Assembly (NCBI GenBank): GCA_017794825.1
Contig: CP051237.1
Coordinates: 2,108,001 to 2,172,000, forward strand
DNA: 64,000 nucleotides
Direction: 5' to 3'
Source of the DNA: Pararhizobium sp.
GTDB lineage: Bacteria; Pseudomonadota; Alphaproteobacteria; Rhizobiales; Rhizobiaceae
Positions 15,495 through 24,236 of the stretch are shown here, piece by piece (position 1 is the first letter of the stretch; the number at the start of each line of letters is the position of its first letter). The translations under genes were made by a program, and so were the position numbers. The notes under the pieces were generated by a model that was not told the DNA's origin, ran no database searches, and worked only from the letters and a program-made list of their open reading frames with translations.

Positions 15495-17741
15495 ATGCCC
15501 TACTCGACCTATCGCCCCGACCTCATGGGCGCAGCCAGACTGGAGGCGCCGGCCGAGATCGAAGCGGGTTCGATGCAGGAACTTGTCCTCACCTACCAGT
15601 GTGGCGCATTCGGCGTCGATGACACCGGCTCGATCAAGATCGGCTTCCGGTTCGCAACCGATATGGGGCAGGTCCAGTTCGACGATCCGACCGCGGCGGG
15701 CTTCACGACAGCCGAGGCGTCCAATGGCGCGCCGTTGCAGCTCAAATGGGAGTTCAAGCGCAATATCCGGCCGTGGAGCCGCTCGCTCTATGTGGGCGTG
15801 AGCGGCGACTATCTGTCGCCCGGCGACACGATCACCATCCGTTTCGGAGACCGGCGCCAGGGATCGCCGGGCATCCGGATGCAGACCTACTGCGAAAGCG
15901 AATTCGAGTTCCGGGTTTTCGTCGACGCCATCGCCACCTATGACTACGTGGCGCTTCCCGAAAGCCCGAAAGTGTCGATCGTCCCCGGCCCTCCGGTCCA
16001 CTGGAAGGCGGTGCTGCCGACCCTGGTCAGGACGGGCGAACCATTCGCGCTTGGACTGAAGGGCGAGGACCGGTGGAGGAATCCGTCCCGTCTCGACGGA
16101 ATGCGTTTTGCCATCAAGCCGAACGCCGCATTCGACGGACTGCCGGCCAGCATCGAGGCCAGTCCGGGAGGCCGCTCGATCCGCGTCGAAGGGCTGAGCC
16201 TGGCGTCACCCGGCGAGCATGCGCTGGAAATTGCGGTCGAAGGCGCGGAAACGACATTTCAGACAAATCCCGTCCGCGCCGAAGCCAATCCGGAATTTCT
16301 GCATGCCTGGGGCGACACGCACGGGCAATCCAACGAGACGCTGGGCACCAACGACGCAGCCGAATATTTCACCTTCGGCCGCGATCTCGCCTTCCTCGAC
16401 GTCATCGGCCACCAGGGCAACGATTTTCAGATCACCGACGAATTCTGGGCCGAGCTCAACGAGACGACGCGGGCCTTCGACGAACCGGGACGGTTCGTGT
16501 GCTTTCCCGGCTATGAATGGTCTGCGAACACGGCGGTCGGCGGCGACAGAAACGTCCATTATCTGAACGAGGGCGAGCCGATTTTCCGCTCCTCTCACGC
16601 ACAGATCGAGAGCCTGAAGACCGAGCCGGACGACGCCTGGACGGCGGATGACCTCTTTGCGCGGCTCGATCCCGACAAATGCGTGGTCGCGGCCCATGTC
16701 GGCGGACGATACGCGGATATCGTTCATTCCCACGACGCGCGCCTGGAAACGGCCGTTGAAGTGCATTCCTCCTGGGGCACGTTCGAATGGATCGTCGAGG
16801 ACGCCTTCAGGCAGGGCTACCGCGTCGGCATCGTCGCGAACTCCGACGGCCACAAGGGCAGACCCGGCGCCTGTTATCCCGGCGCCTCGTTCTTCGGCTC
16901 GATGGGCGGCCTGACCTGCTTCCTGACCTCCGACACCAGCCGTCCCGCGATTTTCGACGCGATGAAAAAGCGCCGGCACTACGGAACGACTGGCGCGCGG
17001 ATTTATCTGAACACCGAAGCGCATTTCGACGCGCCTGTGCGCTATTTCGACGGCGACCCGGGCGGCGGAGCGCAAAGCGCCGGCGCGACGAGCGTTGCGC
17101 TGATGGGCGCGATCGTCGAATCCGATCAGGAAAGCCTGCGCTATGTCGTGAACCTGACCGGCTCTGCGCCGCTGGAACGGGTCGACCTGTTTGACGGTCT
17201 GGACCGCCTCGAGACCATTCGCCCCTGGACGATAGACAAGCCGTCGCGCCGGCTACGCATTGTCTACGAAGGAGCGGCGTCGCGCGGCCGTTCGCGGGCA
17301 ATGCTCTGGAAGGGCGAGATCACCCTGGACGGAAACACGATCGAGAACGCCAGCCTGCTCAACAACTGGAACCTCGATCGCGGAATTTCAGAGCTTTCTC
17401 CCGGCGGCCTGACATGGTCGGCCGTGACGACCGGCAATTATGGCGCAATCGATCTCCGGCTCGACAAGGTGGCCACAGGACGCGTCAAGGTGCGGACCTC
17501 GTTCTGCGACGCCGATCTTGATCTTGGCGACTGGGACGGAAGCGAAATCCGGATCGACGCAGGCGGTCTGGGCAGCGGCATGCGTCTGTACGCCCTTCCC
17601 GAGACGATGAGCGAAACGCGCCTGACCATCGACCGGAGGATCACGACGCCGAAAGGCGCCGAGCGGCGCCTGTACGTTCGTGTACAACAGGAAGACGGCC
17701 ACCGGGCCTGGGCCAGCCCGACTTACGTGATGTCGGTCTGA
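15495..17741 (+). CDS. DUF3604-family protein, PHP-like metallohydrolase
   Basis: The 748-residue protein has no signal peptide. The first 260 residues look beta-rich and are unrecognised. From about 272 the DUF3604 core begins: WGDTHGQSNETLG, IGHQGNDF, FPGYEWS, DRNVHY, AAHVGGRY, VEVHSSWGTFEW and NSDGHKGRPG. The spaced His, Asp and Glu residues (about 276, 306, 341, 355, 401, 424, 451, 453) resemble the metal ligands of PHP-superfamily phosphoesterases. The reaction of this family is not established to my knowledge. The ATG at 15495 follows AGGAG. An earlier in-frame start lacks one. It lies 110 bases after the YihU-like gene on the same strand and probably acts on the transported compound or a conjugate of it. 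Confidence 0.8.
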   Translation: MPYSTYRPDLMGAARLEAPAEIEAGSMQELVLTYQCGAFGVDDTGSIKIGFRFATDMGQVQFDDPTAAGFTTAEASNGAPLQLKWEFKRNIRPWSRSLYVGVSGDYLSPGDTITIRFGDRRQGSPGIRMQTYCESEFEFRVFVDAIATYDYVALPESPKVSIVPGPPVHWKAVLPTLVRTGEPFALGLKGEDRWRNPSRLDGMRFAIKPNAAFDGLPASIEASPGGRSIRVEGLSLASPGEHALEIAVEGAETTFQTNPVRAEANPEFLHAWGDTHGQSNETLGTNDAAEYFTFGRDLAFLDVIGHQGNDFQITDEFWAELNETTRAFDEPGRFVCFPGYEWSANTAVGGDRNVHYLNEGEPIFRSSHAQIESLKTEPDDAWTADDLFARLDPDKCVVAAHVGGRYADIVHSHDARLETAVEVHSSWGTFEWIVEDAFRQGYRVGIVANSDGHKGRPGACYPGASFFGSMGGLTCFLTSDTSRPAIFDAMKKRRHYGTTGARIYLNTEAHFDAPVRYFDGDPGGGAQSAGATSVALMGAIVESDQESLRYVVNLTGSAPLERVDLFDGLDRLETIRPWTIDKPSRRLRIVYEGAASRGRSRAMLWKGEITLDGNTIENASLLNNWNLDRGISELSPGGLTWSAVTTGNYGAIDLRLDKVATGRVKVRTSFCDADLDLGDWDGSEIRIDAGGLGSGMRLYALPETMSETRLTIDRRITTPKGAERRLYVRVQQEDGHRAWASPTYVMSV

Positions 17742-17751
17742 TGGGGGAGCG

Positions 17752-18255
17752 TCAGCCGGACTGGGTCGCCTTCGGCTCGAAGGTCAGCGCGACGCCGTTG
17801 ATGCAGTGACGCTTGCCGGTCGGCGGCGGGCCGTCGTCGAAAACATGGCCCAGATGGCCGCCACAACGGCTGCAATGAACCTCGGTGCGCGTCATGAAGA
17901 AACTGCGGTCGGTCTTGGTGCCCACGGCGTCGGGCAAAGCGTCGTAGAAGCTCGGCCAGCCAGTGCCGCTTTCATATTTGGTTTCCGATGCATAAAGCGG
18001 AAGATCGCAACCGGCGCAATTGAAGGTGCCGGCGCGCTTTTCATTCAGGAGGGGGCTGGTGAAGGCGCGCTCCGTCCCTTCATGGCGAAGGACGGCGTAT
18101 TGCTCTTCGGTGAGCATGGCCTTCCATTCCGCATCCGTATGGGTCACTTCGAATTCCTCGCTCGCCTGAGCGGGGCCCGACATGTGTCTTGCCGCGGCAA
18201 AGGCGCCCACTGTGGCGACGGCCGCGCCAGACAGGAGTGATCGGCGATTGATCAT
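17752..18255 (-). CDS. msrB: Tat-exported peptide-methionine (R)-S-oxide reductase MsrB
   Basis: The 167-residue protein begins with a twin-arginine leader (MINRRSLLSGAAVATVG...AQA). The MsrB domain follows: two zinc CxxC pairs (CAGC and CSRC), SGTGWPSFYDA, EVHCSRCGGHLGHVFDDGP, and the catalytic Cys in KRHCINGVAL. It reduces the R epimer of methionine sulfoxide in proteins. The leader predicts folded export to the periplasm, unlike the common cytoplasmic MsrB. It is convergent with the DUF3604 gene (10-base gap) and divergent from argB. No membrane electron donor gene is next to it. Confidence 0.93.
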   Translation of the reverse strand: MINRRSLLSGAAVATVGAFAAARHMSGPAQASEEFEVTHTDAEWKAMLTEEQYAVLRHEGTERAFTSPLLNEKRAGTFNCAGCDLPLYASETKYESGTGWPSFYDALPDAVGTKTDRSFFMTRTEVHCSRCGGHLGHVFDDGPPPTGKRHCINGVALTFEPKATQSG

Positions 18256-18410
18256 TGTTCCGTCTCCTTCTTTCCTGAGTCAAACATAATGAAAAGCGTG
18301 ATGAAGTTCCCATGAACTTTTCGAGAGTGTGACGTGTTTTCGCCAGGGACGAGGCAATTGCCCCCTGCCGGCAATGCCGCTACAACACCGCAAATCAAAG
18401 AGGACACTCC

Positions 18411-19316
18411 ATGACCGACATCACGACAGACAAGGGCGGCAAGGCTGAACTGCAGGCGGAATTCCTCGCCGAGGCGCTGCCTTACATGCAGCGTTACGAA
18501 AACCGCACCATTGTCGTGAAATATGGCGGCAACGCCATGGGCGACGACACGCTCGGCCAGGCCTTCGCCCGCGACGTGGCGCTGCTCAAGCAGTCCGGAA
18601 TCAACCCGATCGTGGTGCATGGAGGCGGACCGCAGATCGGCGCGATGCTGAACAAGATGGGCATCGAATCGAAATTCGAGGGCGGACTGCGCGTCACCGA
18701 CGAGAAGACGGTCGAGATCGTGGAGATGGTGCTCGCCGGCTCCATCAACAAGGAAATCGTCGCGATGATCAACGCCGAGGGCGAATGGGCGATTGGCCTC
18801 TGCGGCAAGGACGGCAACATGGTCTTCGCCAAGAAGGCGCACAAGACCATGATCGACCCGGATTCCAACATCGAGAAGATCCTCGATCTCGGTTTCGTCG
18901 GCGAAGTCGTCGAGGTCGACCGAACGCTTCTCGATCTGCTCGCCAAGTCCGAGATGATCCCGGTGATCGCGCCGGTGGCGCCAGGACGCGACGGACACAC
19001 CTACAACATCAACGCCGATACGTTTGCCGGCGCCATCGCCGGAGCGCTGTCGGCCTCGCGCCTGCTGTTCTTGACCGACGTTCCGGGCGTCCTCGACCGG
19101 AACGGCAACCTCATCAAGGAACTCTCGGTCGGCGAGGCGCGCGCCCTGATTGCCGACGGAACCATCTCCGGCGGGATGATCCCGAAAGTCGAAACCTGCA
19201 TCCAGGCCATCGAGGCAGGCGTCGAGGGCGTGGTCATTCTGAACGGAAAAACCCGTCACGCCGTGCTGCTGGAAATCATGACCGAACACGGCGCCGGAAC
19301 CCTGATAGTTCCTTAA
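18411..19316 (+). CDS. argB: Acetylglutamate kinase
   Basis: The 301-residue amino-acid kinase shows [10 protein letters not shown] near the N-terminus, [13 protein letters not shown] for acetylglutamate binding, and the C-terminal [24 protein letters not shown]. It phosphorylates N-acetylglutamate in the second step of arginine synthesis. The length fits the hexameric, arginine-inhibited class with an N-terminal helix. AGAGGACACTCC precedes the ATG. It is usually found directly after engB in related genomes. Confidence 0.97.
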   Translation: MTDITTDKGGKAELQAEFLAEALPYMQRYENRTIVVKYGGNAMGDDTLGQAFARDVALLKQSGINPIVVHGGGPQIGAMLNKMGIESKFEGGLRVTDEKTVEIVEMVLAGSINKEIVAMINAEGEWAIGLCGKDGNMVFAKKAHKTMIDPDSNIEKILDLGFVGEVVEVDRTLLDLLAKSEMIPVIAPVAPGRDGHTYNINADTFAGAIAGALSASRLLFLTDVPGVLDRNGNLIKELSVGEARALIADGTISGGMIPKVETCIQAIEAGVEGVVILNGKTRHAVLLEIMTEHGAGTLIVP

Positions 19317-19646
19317 CATATTGTTTTTGTTACATATATTCAAATTTTAGCGTGGTTTCGGCAAATCTGGCTTTGTTTCGGGAATCCGGGATTTCGCCGT
19401 TTTCAGGGATCTGGCTTTGTTTCGGGAATCGGCGTTTTCGATGGTTTTCGGTATAACATCGATCTGGCTTTGTTTCGGGAAATTGCCTTTTCTCGAATGT
19501 GGCTTTGTTTCGGGAATCCGCGTTTTCAGAGCTTTCCCGCACATTGGCGGGCGGAATTCAACGCGCCTTGTATAGCATAAAACGCGGCGAAGCGCATCCT
19601 GAAAGTTCCTGTTCTGTTCCAATCCAGGCAGGCGCGGCGACCTTCG
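19317..19646. other. Convergent intergenic region after argB
   Basis: These 330 bases lie between argB (plus) and the EamA gene (minus). Most of the region is occupied by the short repeats listed separately. A weak AT-rich inverted element (TAACATATTG...TTGTTA) directly after the argB stop may aid termination. Frames translated from the repeats on the minus strand (NSRNKA-like units) lack ribosome sites and are not called as genes. Confidence 0.5.
19368..19531. repeat. Four-copy irregular direct repeat with unit TGGCTTTGTTTCGGGAATC
   Basis: Copies start at 19368, 19412, 19465 and 19500. The first, second and fourth are identical over 19 bases; the third reads GGGAAAT at its end. The start-to-start distances are 44, 53 and 35 bases. 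A second short motif, C/GGCGTTTTCAG or close variants, lies between them at about 19396-19406, 19431-19440 and 19520-19530. A partial copy (GTTTCGGCAAATC) precedes the first at about 19355. The spacing is too irregular for a CRISPR and the unit is not palindromic. Confidence 0.85.
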
Positions 19647-20552
19647 TCAGGTCACCGCCACCAGCACGATCACGCCGGCGACGATCAGCAACGTTCCGAC
19701 GATTTCCAGGCGATTGACCGTTTCGCGGAAGATGAAGACCGACGAGGCGTAGGTGAATATGATCTCGACCTGCGCCAGCACCTTCACATAGGCCGCCTGC
19801 TGCAGCGTCATCGCCATGAACCAGCCGAAGGAGGCCGTGGCGCCGGCGAGGCCGACGATCAGCGCCGGCTTCCAGGCTGCGGCGATACGATTTATTTCCT
19901 CACGATCGCGCCAGAGCATCCAGGCGAACATCACCACCGTCTGAAAGACAATGACGAAGGCGAGCGTGACGGCGGCCTGCATCATGAAATGCGGCCCCCC
20001 CAGCGACAGCGACGCCGCCCGGTAGGCAACGGCGGCGACGCCGAAACCCGTGCCCGAAGCGATGCCGATCAGGGCGATGCGGCTGAAGATCGCGGTGAAC
20101 AGTCCGGTCCAGCTCATCGGCCCGCGGGCGACGGACAGGATCATGACGCCGAAAACCGCAATCGCGATCGCAACGAGGCTGCCCGGGCTCATCGTCTCGC
20201 CCAGAAAGATCAGTCCGAAAAGCGCCGCCTGAGCCGGTTCGGTGCGCGAATAGGCGGTGCCGACCGTGAAATTGCGAAACGAAAAGAGGTAGACCAGAAG
20301 CAGGGTGCCGACGATCTGTCCAAGCGCGCCGACAATCGCCCAGATGAAGAAGGCGCCGTTCAGGTCCGGATAGGCGAATCCCGCGCCATGATGCAGCGCC
20401 AGCACGAAAAATATCGCGAAGGGGAAACCGAATCCGAAACGCACGAAAGTGGCGCCCGTCGTTCCCATGACGCCTTTGAGATGTTTCTGCATTGCGGAGC
20501 GGATATTCTGCAGGAACGCAGCCGCTATCGTGATGGGAATCCAGAGTTCCAT
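19647..20552 (-). CDS. EamA/DMT-family transporter
   Basis: The 301-residue protein has about ten hydrophobic segments in two EamA halves. Typical parts are FVRFGFGFPFAIFFVLAL, AYSRTEPAQAALFGLIFLGE in the first half and KVLAQVEIIFTYASSVFIF plus a terminal LLIVAGVIVLVAV in the second. Members export amino acids, nucleosides or other metabolites. No substrate can be assigned. The ATG at 20552, with AAGG six bases upstream, is preferred over a TTG seven codons earlier. It has its own promoter region facing the nucleotidase gene. Confidence 0.88.
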   Translation of the reverse strand: MELWIPITIAAAFLQNIRSAMQKHLKGVMGTTGATFVRFGFGFPFAIFFVLALHHGAGFAYPDLNGAFFIWAIVGALGQIVGTLLLVYLFSFRNFTVGTAYSRTEPAQAALFGLIFLGETMSPGSLVAIAIAVFGVMILSVARGPMSWTGLFTAIFSRIALIGIASGTGFGVAAVAYRAASLSLGGPHFMMQAAVTLAFVIVFQTVVMFAWMLWRDREEINRIAAAWKPALIVGLAGATASFGWFMAMTLQQAAYVKVLAQVEIIFTYASSVFIFRETVNRLEIVGTLLIVAGVIVLVAVT

Positions 20553-20654
20553 GTTTGCCTTGAGTAGAGACAAATATTGGATTTGCCAATGCGACCCGTT
20601 AGGATTTATGCAATAGCATCAGACTTTTCAGCGCAGTAACAGTTATACGCTCCG

Positions 20655-21368
20655 ATGATAGACAACCTTCCGAACAAAACAGATTTCGATCGCATTACCG
20701 ACTGGGTTTTCGATCTCGACAATACGCTGTACCCGCGTCACACGGATCTGTTCTCCCAGATAGACCGCAACATGACCGATTACGTATCGACATTGTTGCG
20801 CCTGCCGCGCGAAGAGGCGCGAGAATTGCAGAAACAATATTACCGGGACCACGGCACAACGCTGAACGGGCTGATGAATCTGCACAACATCGATCCCAAC
20901 GACTTTCTCGAGAAAGTGCATGATATCGACTATTCCTGGGTCAAGCCGGACCCGGCGCTTGGAGAGGCGATCCGGACGCTGCCCGGCCGCAAGTTCATCT
21001 TCACCAATGGCGATCTGGGCCATGCGCAGCGCACCGCCCGCGCGCTCGGCATTCTCGATCATTTCGACGAGATCTTCGACATCCTCGCGGCCGGACTGAC
21101 GCCGAAACCGGCGCGGCAGACCTACGATCTGTTCCTGCAACAGCATGGCGTCGACAGCGAACAGGCGGTGATGTTCGAGGATTTGCCGCGAAACCTTGTG
21201 GTGCCGAAGGCGCTTGGCATGGCGACCGTGCTCGTTGTTCCCCACAATCTGGACCAGGCGCTTGGCGAAGCCTGGGAACATGACGGCCGCGAGGGCGAGC
21301 ATATCGACTACGTGACGGACAACCTGGCTGATTTTCTCGGCCATTACCTGTCGATCGCGGCGGAGTGA
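20655..21368 (+). CDS. Pyrimidine 5'-nucleotidase (HAD family)
   Basis: The 237-residue protein starts with the HAD motif I WVFDLDNTLYP, followed by a helical cap, motif II IFTNGD, and motif IV FEDLPRNL with the paired acids. This is the SDT1/pyrimidine 5'-nucleotidase subgroup, which dephosphorylates UMP, CMP or related nucleotides. In many rhizobial genomes this gene lies between argB and dapD, and the same order holds here apart from inserted genes. Confidence 0.88.
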   Translation: MIDNLPNKTDFDRITDWVFDLDNTLYPRHTDLFSQIDRNMTDYVSTLLRLPREEARELQKQYYRDHGTTLNGLMNLHNIDPNDFLEKVHDIDYSWVKPDPALGEAIRTLPGRKFIFTNGDLGHAQRTARALGILDHFDEIFDILAAGLTPKPARQTYDLFLQQHGVDSEQAVMFEDLPRNLVVPKALGMATVLVVPHNLDQALGEAWEHDGREGEHIDYVTDNLADFLGHYLSIAAE

Positions 21369-21508
21369 CTTCAATCAGCCTACTACAAGGCCTCGGCCAC
21401 GAACAAAAGCAACTTCGGCAAGACCGCCTGTGACGATGCAACCGTTGTGCCGCTGGCCGGTTTGTTGGTAGTAAGTCCCGTCATCGACCCGGCTCCGGAA
21501 AGACACGC

Positions 21509-22183
21509 ATGCAGTCCAAAAAGAAAAAGATGGGGCCTCCCAAAGGCCCCCGCGCAGACAACGTCGCCGAAACCCGGGCCAAAATACTGTTGGCCGCCGT
21601 CGACCATTTCTCGCGTTTCGGTTTTACCGGGGCCAAGACCGAAGCGATTTCCAGAGATGCGGGCGTGCGCAGCCGCATGATCTATCACTATTTCGGGGGC
21701 AAGGAGGGGCTCTATGTCGCAGCCCTCGACCATGTCCTTGCCGGGCTTCGCTCCGCGGAGCTGAAAGTGGATGTAAAAGGCGTCAAGCCGTTCGACGGCC
21801 TGCTTCAGTTGTTCGATTTCATCTTCGGGCATTTCTCGTCTCACCCGGAACTCATCCGAATGCTTTCGGCGGAAAATCTGCTCGAAGCGAAATATCTGGG
21901 CACATCCGCGGAAACGCATCAGATCGCATCGCCCGTGCTCGACGAAATTCGCGAGCTGATCGAGCGCGGCGACGCGGACCAGTCCATTCGCGCCGGTCTC
22001 GACCCGCTGCACCTCTATATCGTCATGGTGGGGCTGAGCTATTTCCACATATCCAACGCCCATACGCTCGGCGTCATCTGGCAGATCGATCTGCTCAACA
22101 AGGACTGGCAAGACGAGCACTATCGAATCGCGCGCGACATTCTGAGCAGTTATCTTGCCCCCGACATCAGCGCCTCCGCCTGA
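21509..22183 (+). CDS. TetR-family transcriptional regulator
   Basis: The 224-residue protein opens with a basic stretch (MQSKKKKMGPPKGPR). The TetR DNA-binding domain follows, with ETRAKILLAAVDHFSRFGF and the recognition segment VRSRMIYHYFGGKEGLY, then an all-helical ligand domain that resembles RutR-type regulators. It lies 299 bases upstream of the ABC-RidA genes on the same strand and is the probable local regulator. The effector is unknown. Confidence 0.88.
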   Translation: MQSKKKKMGPPKGPRADNVAETRAKILLAAVDHFSRFGFTGAKTEAISRDAGVRSRMIYHYFGGKEGLYVAALDHVLAGLRSAELKVDVKGVKPFDGLLQLFDFIFGHFSSHPELIRMLSAENLLEAKYLGTSAETHQIASPVLDEIRELIERGDADQSIRAGLDPLHLYIVMVGLSYFHISNAHTLGVIWQIDLLNKDWQDEHYRIARDILSSYLAPDISASA

Positions 22184-22482
22184 ACCCCTGCATGATCGAA
22201 CGGATTTCGGAGATTTCGCGCCACTCGCGCGCAGGGACCCGGATGCTTTTGAGCCTCGCCGGCGATGTGAGGACTACCCCGGTGGTCAATGGTGAAAAGA
22301 GCAGCGACGTGACGCCAAACACGCCGTTGGCAACCACGCTTCCGGGCTTCGCATAATAAATAATCACGAAGCCAAAAATTTGAGCAAAATCCAGTAAAAT
22401 CCGATAGTTATTTCGCTTGCAAAGTTTCCCGGTCTGATTTTAAGTGAATGTGTAATTACTTAAATATAAAGGGAACACGACC
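22184..22482 (+). promoter_or_regulatory. Upstream region of the ABC-RidA operon with an inverted repeat
   Basis: These 299 bases are AT-rich near their right end. An inverted repeat, TTTAAGT (22439-22445) and ACTTAAA (22458-22464), stands 18 bases before the start codon. TTGCAA (22417-22422) and TTAAGT (22440-22445), 17 bases apart, could be the promoter, so a protein bound at the repeat would cover the -10. The TetR gene next door is the obvious candidate binder. AAAGGGAACACGACC precedes the ATG. No gene is seen in the stretch. Confidence 0.4.
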
Positions 22483-23451
22483 ATGCAACTCTCACGACGC
22501 AGCCTGCTGAAAACCGCCGGCGCGGCCGGCGCCCTTGGGACGATCGGACTTGCCGCGCCGCGCCTCGCCTCGGCCCAGGCCACGACTGTCAAGGTATCCG
22601 CTCTCAAGACGATCCCGGCCATTTCGCAATTTCTGTACGACCGGTTCGAAAACGCCGGGATCGACGTCGAGGTCGTCCAGTTCAACAGCCCCACGGATTG
22701 CAAAAACGCGGTCGTGACCCGATCCGTCGACTTTGGCGGCTTCGGAATTGCGGCGGCGATATCCGGCGCATCGGCCGGCGAGCCGCTGAAGGTGATCGCC
22801 GGTCTCTGCAATGGCGGGATGGCTGTCGTTGCCGGCGCCGACAGCGGCATCGATTCGATCAAGGACCTGAAAGGCAAGAAGGTCGGAATCTGGCCGGGCT
22901 CCACGCAGGAGATCTTCACCATGGAAAGGCTGAAGATGGAGGGCATGAATTATTCCGACATCGAGCCGGTGCGGGTTTTCTTTTCGGAAATGCACTCCGC
23001 TTTGGCTTCGGGCGATATCGACGCCTATGTCGGCGCGGAACCCGGACCCGGCATCTCGGTCGCAACCGGCGTTGGAAAAATCGTCGAACATCCCTATTCG
23101 ACGCCCATGGGTTCGCTGAACGTCATCTTCGCCACCCACCCGGCCCTGATCGAGGAAAAGCCCGAGGTCGTCGCCGCCATGATGCAGGTTCACAAGGACG
23201 CAAGTGAATTCTGCATGACGAAGCCGGAGGAAACCGCCGAGGCCGCCGTCGAGATTTTCGGGATGACGCCCGAGGCGGTGGCCATCAGCCTGCCCAATGT
23301 CGAATTGAACTGGGAGCTTTCTCCCGAACTGATCAAGCGCGCGGCAATCTATGCGGAGCACATGAAGAACCTGAAACAGATCCGCACAGTGCCCGATTTC
23401 TCCGAAATGATGGACGGCAGCTTCTCGGCGGCATTGAAAAAGCCTGCATGA
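22483..23451 (+). CDS. ABC transporter substrate-binding protein (NMT1/SsuA-like), Tat signal
   Basis: The 322-residue protein starts with a twin-arginine leader (SRRSLLKTAGAAGALG...ASA). It has the two-lobed NMT1/SsuA fold of nitrate, sulfonate and pyrimidine-precursor binding proteins: KGKKVGIWPGSTQEIF, MHSALASGDIDAYVGAEPGPG and an EKPEVVAAMMQVHKDA tail. It delivers substrate to the permease and ATPase encoded next. The substrate is not evident. The RidA genes in the operon suggest a nitrogen compound. Its stop overlaps the permease start (ATGA). Confidence 0.87.
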   Translation: MQLSRRSLLKTAGAAGALGTIGLAAPRLASAQATTVKVSALKTIPAISQFLYDRFENAGIDVEVVQFNSPTDCKNAVVTRSVDFGGFGIAAAISGASAGEPLKVIAGLCNGGMAVVAGADSGIDSIKDLKGKKVGIWPGSTQEIFTMERLKMEGMNYSDIEPVRVFFSEMHSALASGDIDAYVGAEPGPGISVATGVGKIVEHPYSTPMGSLNVIFATHPALIEEKPEVVAAMMQVHKDASEFCMTKPEETAEAAVEIFGMTPEAVAISLPNVELNWELSPELIKRAAIYAEHMKNLKQIRTVPDFSEMMDGSFSAALKKPA

Positions 23452-24236
23452 GACCAGCACGATTTCTGCAGCGTCTTCTCCTGGCGCTTGCGCTGCCCGC
23501 GGCTTGCCTTGTCCTTTGGCAGGTCGCGGTCGGCGGCAGTCAATACAGCCTGATCCCCCCGCCCACTGAAGTCGCGCTGCAATGGTGGGACATGGTGTTC
23601 GGCGGGGTTTACGACGACGCCTATTCCGGGACGATGTGGGAACATTCATGGGCCAGCCTCTACAGGGTCTTCGGCGGGTTCGCGCTCGCGGTCGTCGTCG
23701 GCGTTCCGCTGGGCATGGTGATGGGGCGCATCGAGATCGCGCAGCGGGCGATCGATCCGACCCTGCAGATCCTGCGGCCCATACCGGTGACCGCCTGGTT
23801 GCCGCTTTCGCTTATCCTCTTCGGCATCGGTCCGCGATCCGCATTCTTCCTGGTTTTTCTGGGCGCGCTTTGGCCGATCCTGCTCAACACCGTTTTCGGC
23901 GTTCGCAACACCGACCCGAGACTGACCGAAGCCGCAGCCATGCTGGGCGTGCGCAAGACCGCTATGTTTCGCCGGGTCGTGCTTCCCGCCGCCCTGCCGG
24001 CGATCTTCACGGGACTGCGCCTCAGCCTCGGCATTGCATGGGTCGTCATCGTCATAGGAGAGATGACCGGCGTGCGCACCGGCCTGGGCGCCGTCATCAT
24101 GGAAGCGCGCCAGCTTTCGCGCACGGCGGTGGTTCTCAGCGGCATGATCACGATAGGCGCGCTCGGATTTCTGACGGACTATGGCCTGCAGATGATCGGC
24201 TGTCATCTGTTGCGCTGGAACAGTGACGATGACTGA
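23448..24236 (+). CDS. ABC transporter permease (SsuC/TauC-like)
   Basis: The 262-residue membrane protein has six predicted helices and the cytoplasmic EAA loop TEAAAMLGVRKTAMFRRVVLP, which contacts the ATPase. The motif LRPIPVTAWLPLSLILFGIG is typical of the nitrate/sulfonate/taurine branch. The start overlaps the binding-protein stop, and the end overlaps the ATPase gene by 14 bases, so the three are translated in step. Confidence 0.9.
   Translation: MRPARFLQRLLLALALPAACLVLWQVAVGGSQYSLIPPPTEVALQWWDMVFGGVYDDAYSGTMWEHSWASLYRVFGGFALAVVVGVPLGMVMGRIEIAQRAIDPTLQILRPIPVTAWLPLSLILFGIGPRSAFFLVFLGALWPILLNTVFGVRNTDPRLTEAAAMLGVRKTAMFRRVVLPAALPAIFTGLRLSLGIAWVVIVIGEMTGVRTGLGAVIMEARQLSRTAVVLSGMITIGALGFLTDYGLQMIGCHLLRWNSDDD

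Noticed and set aside
19368..19531. CRISPR array
   Set aside because: Repeats are only 19 bases, spacing varies from 35 to 53 bases, the intervening DNA shares a second motif, and no cas genes are present.
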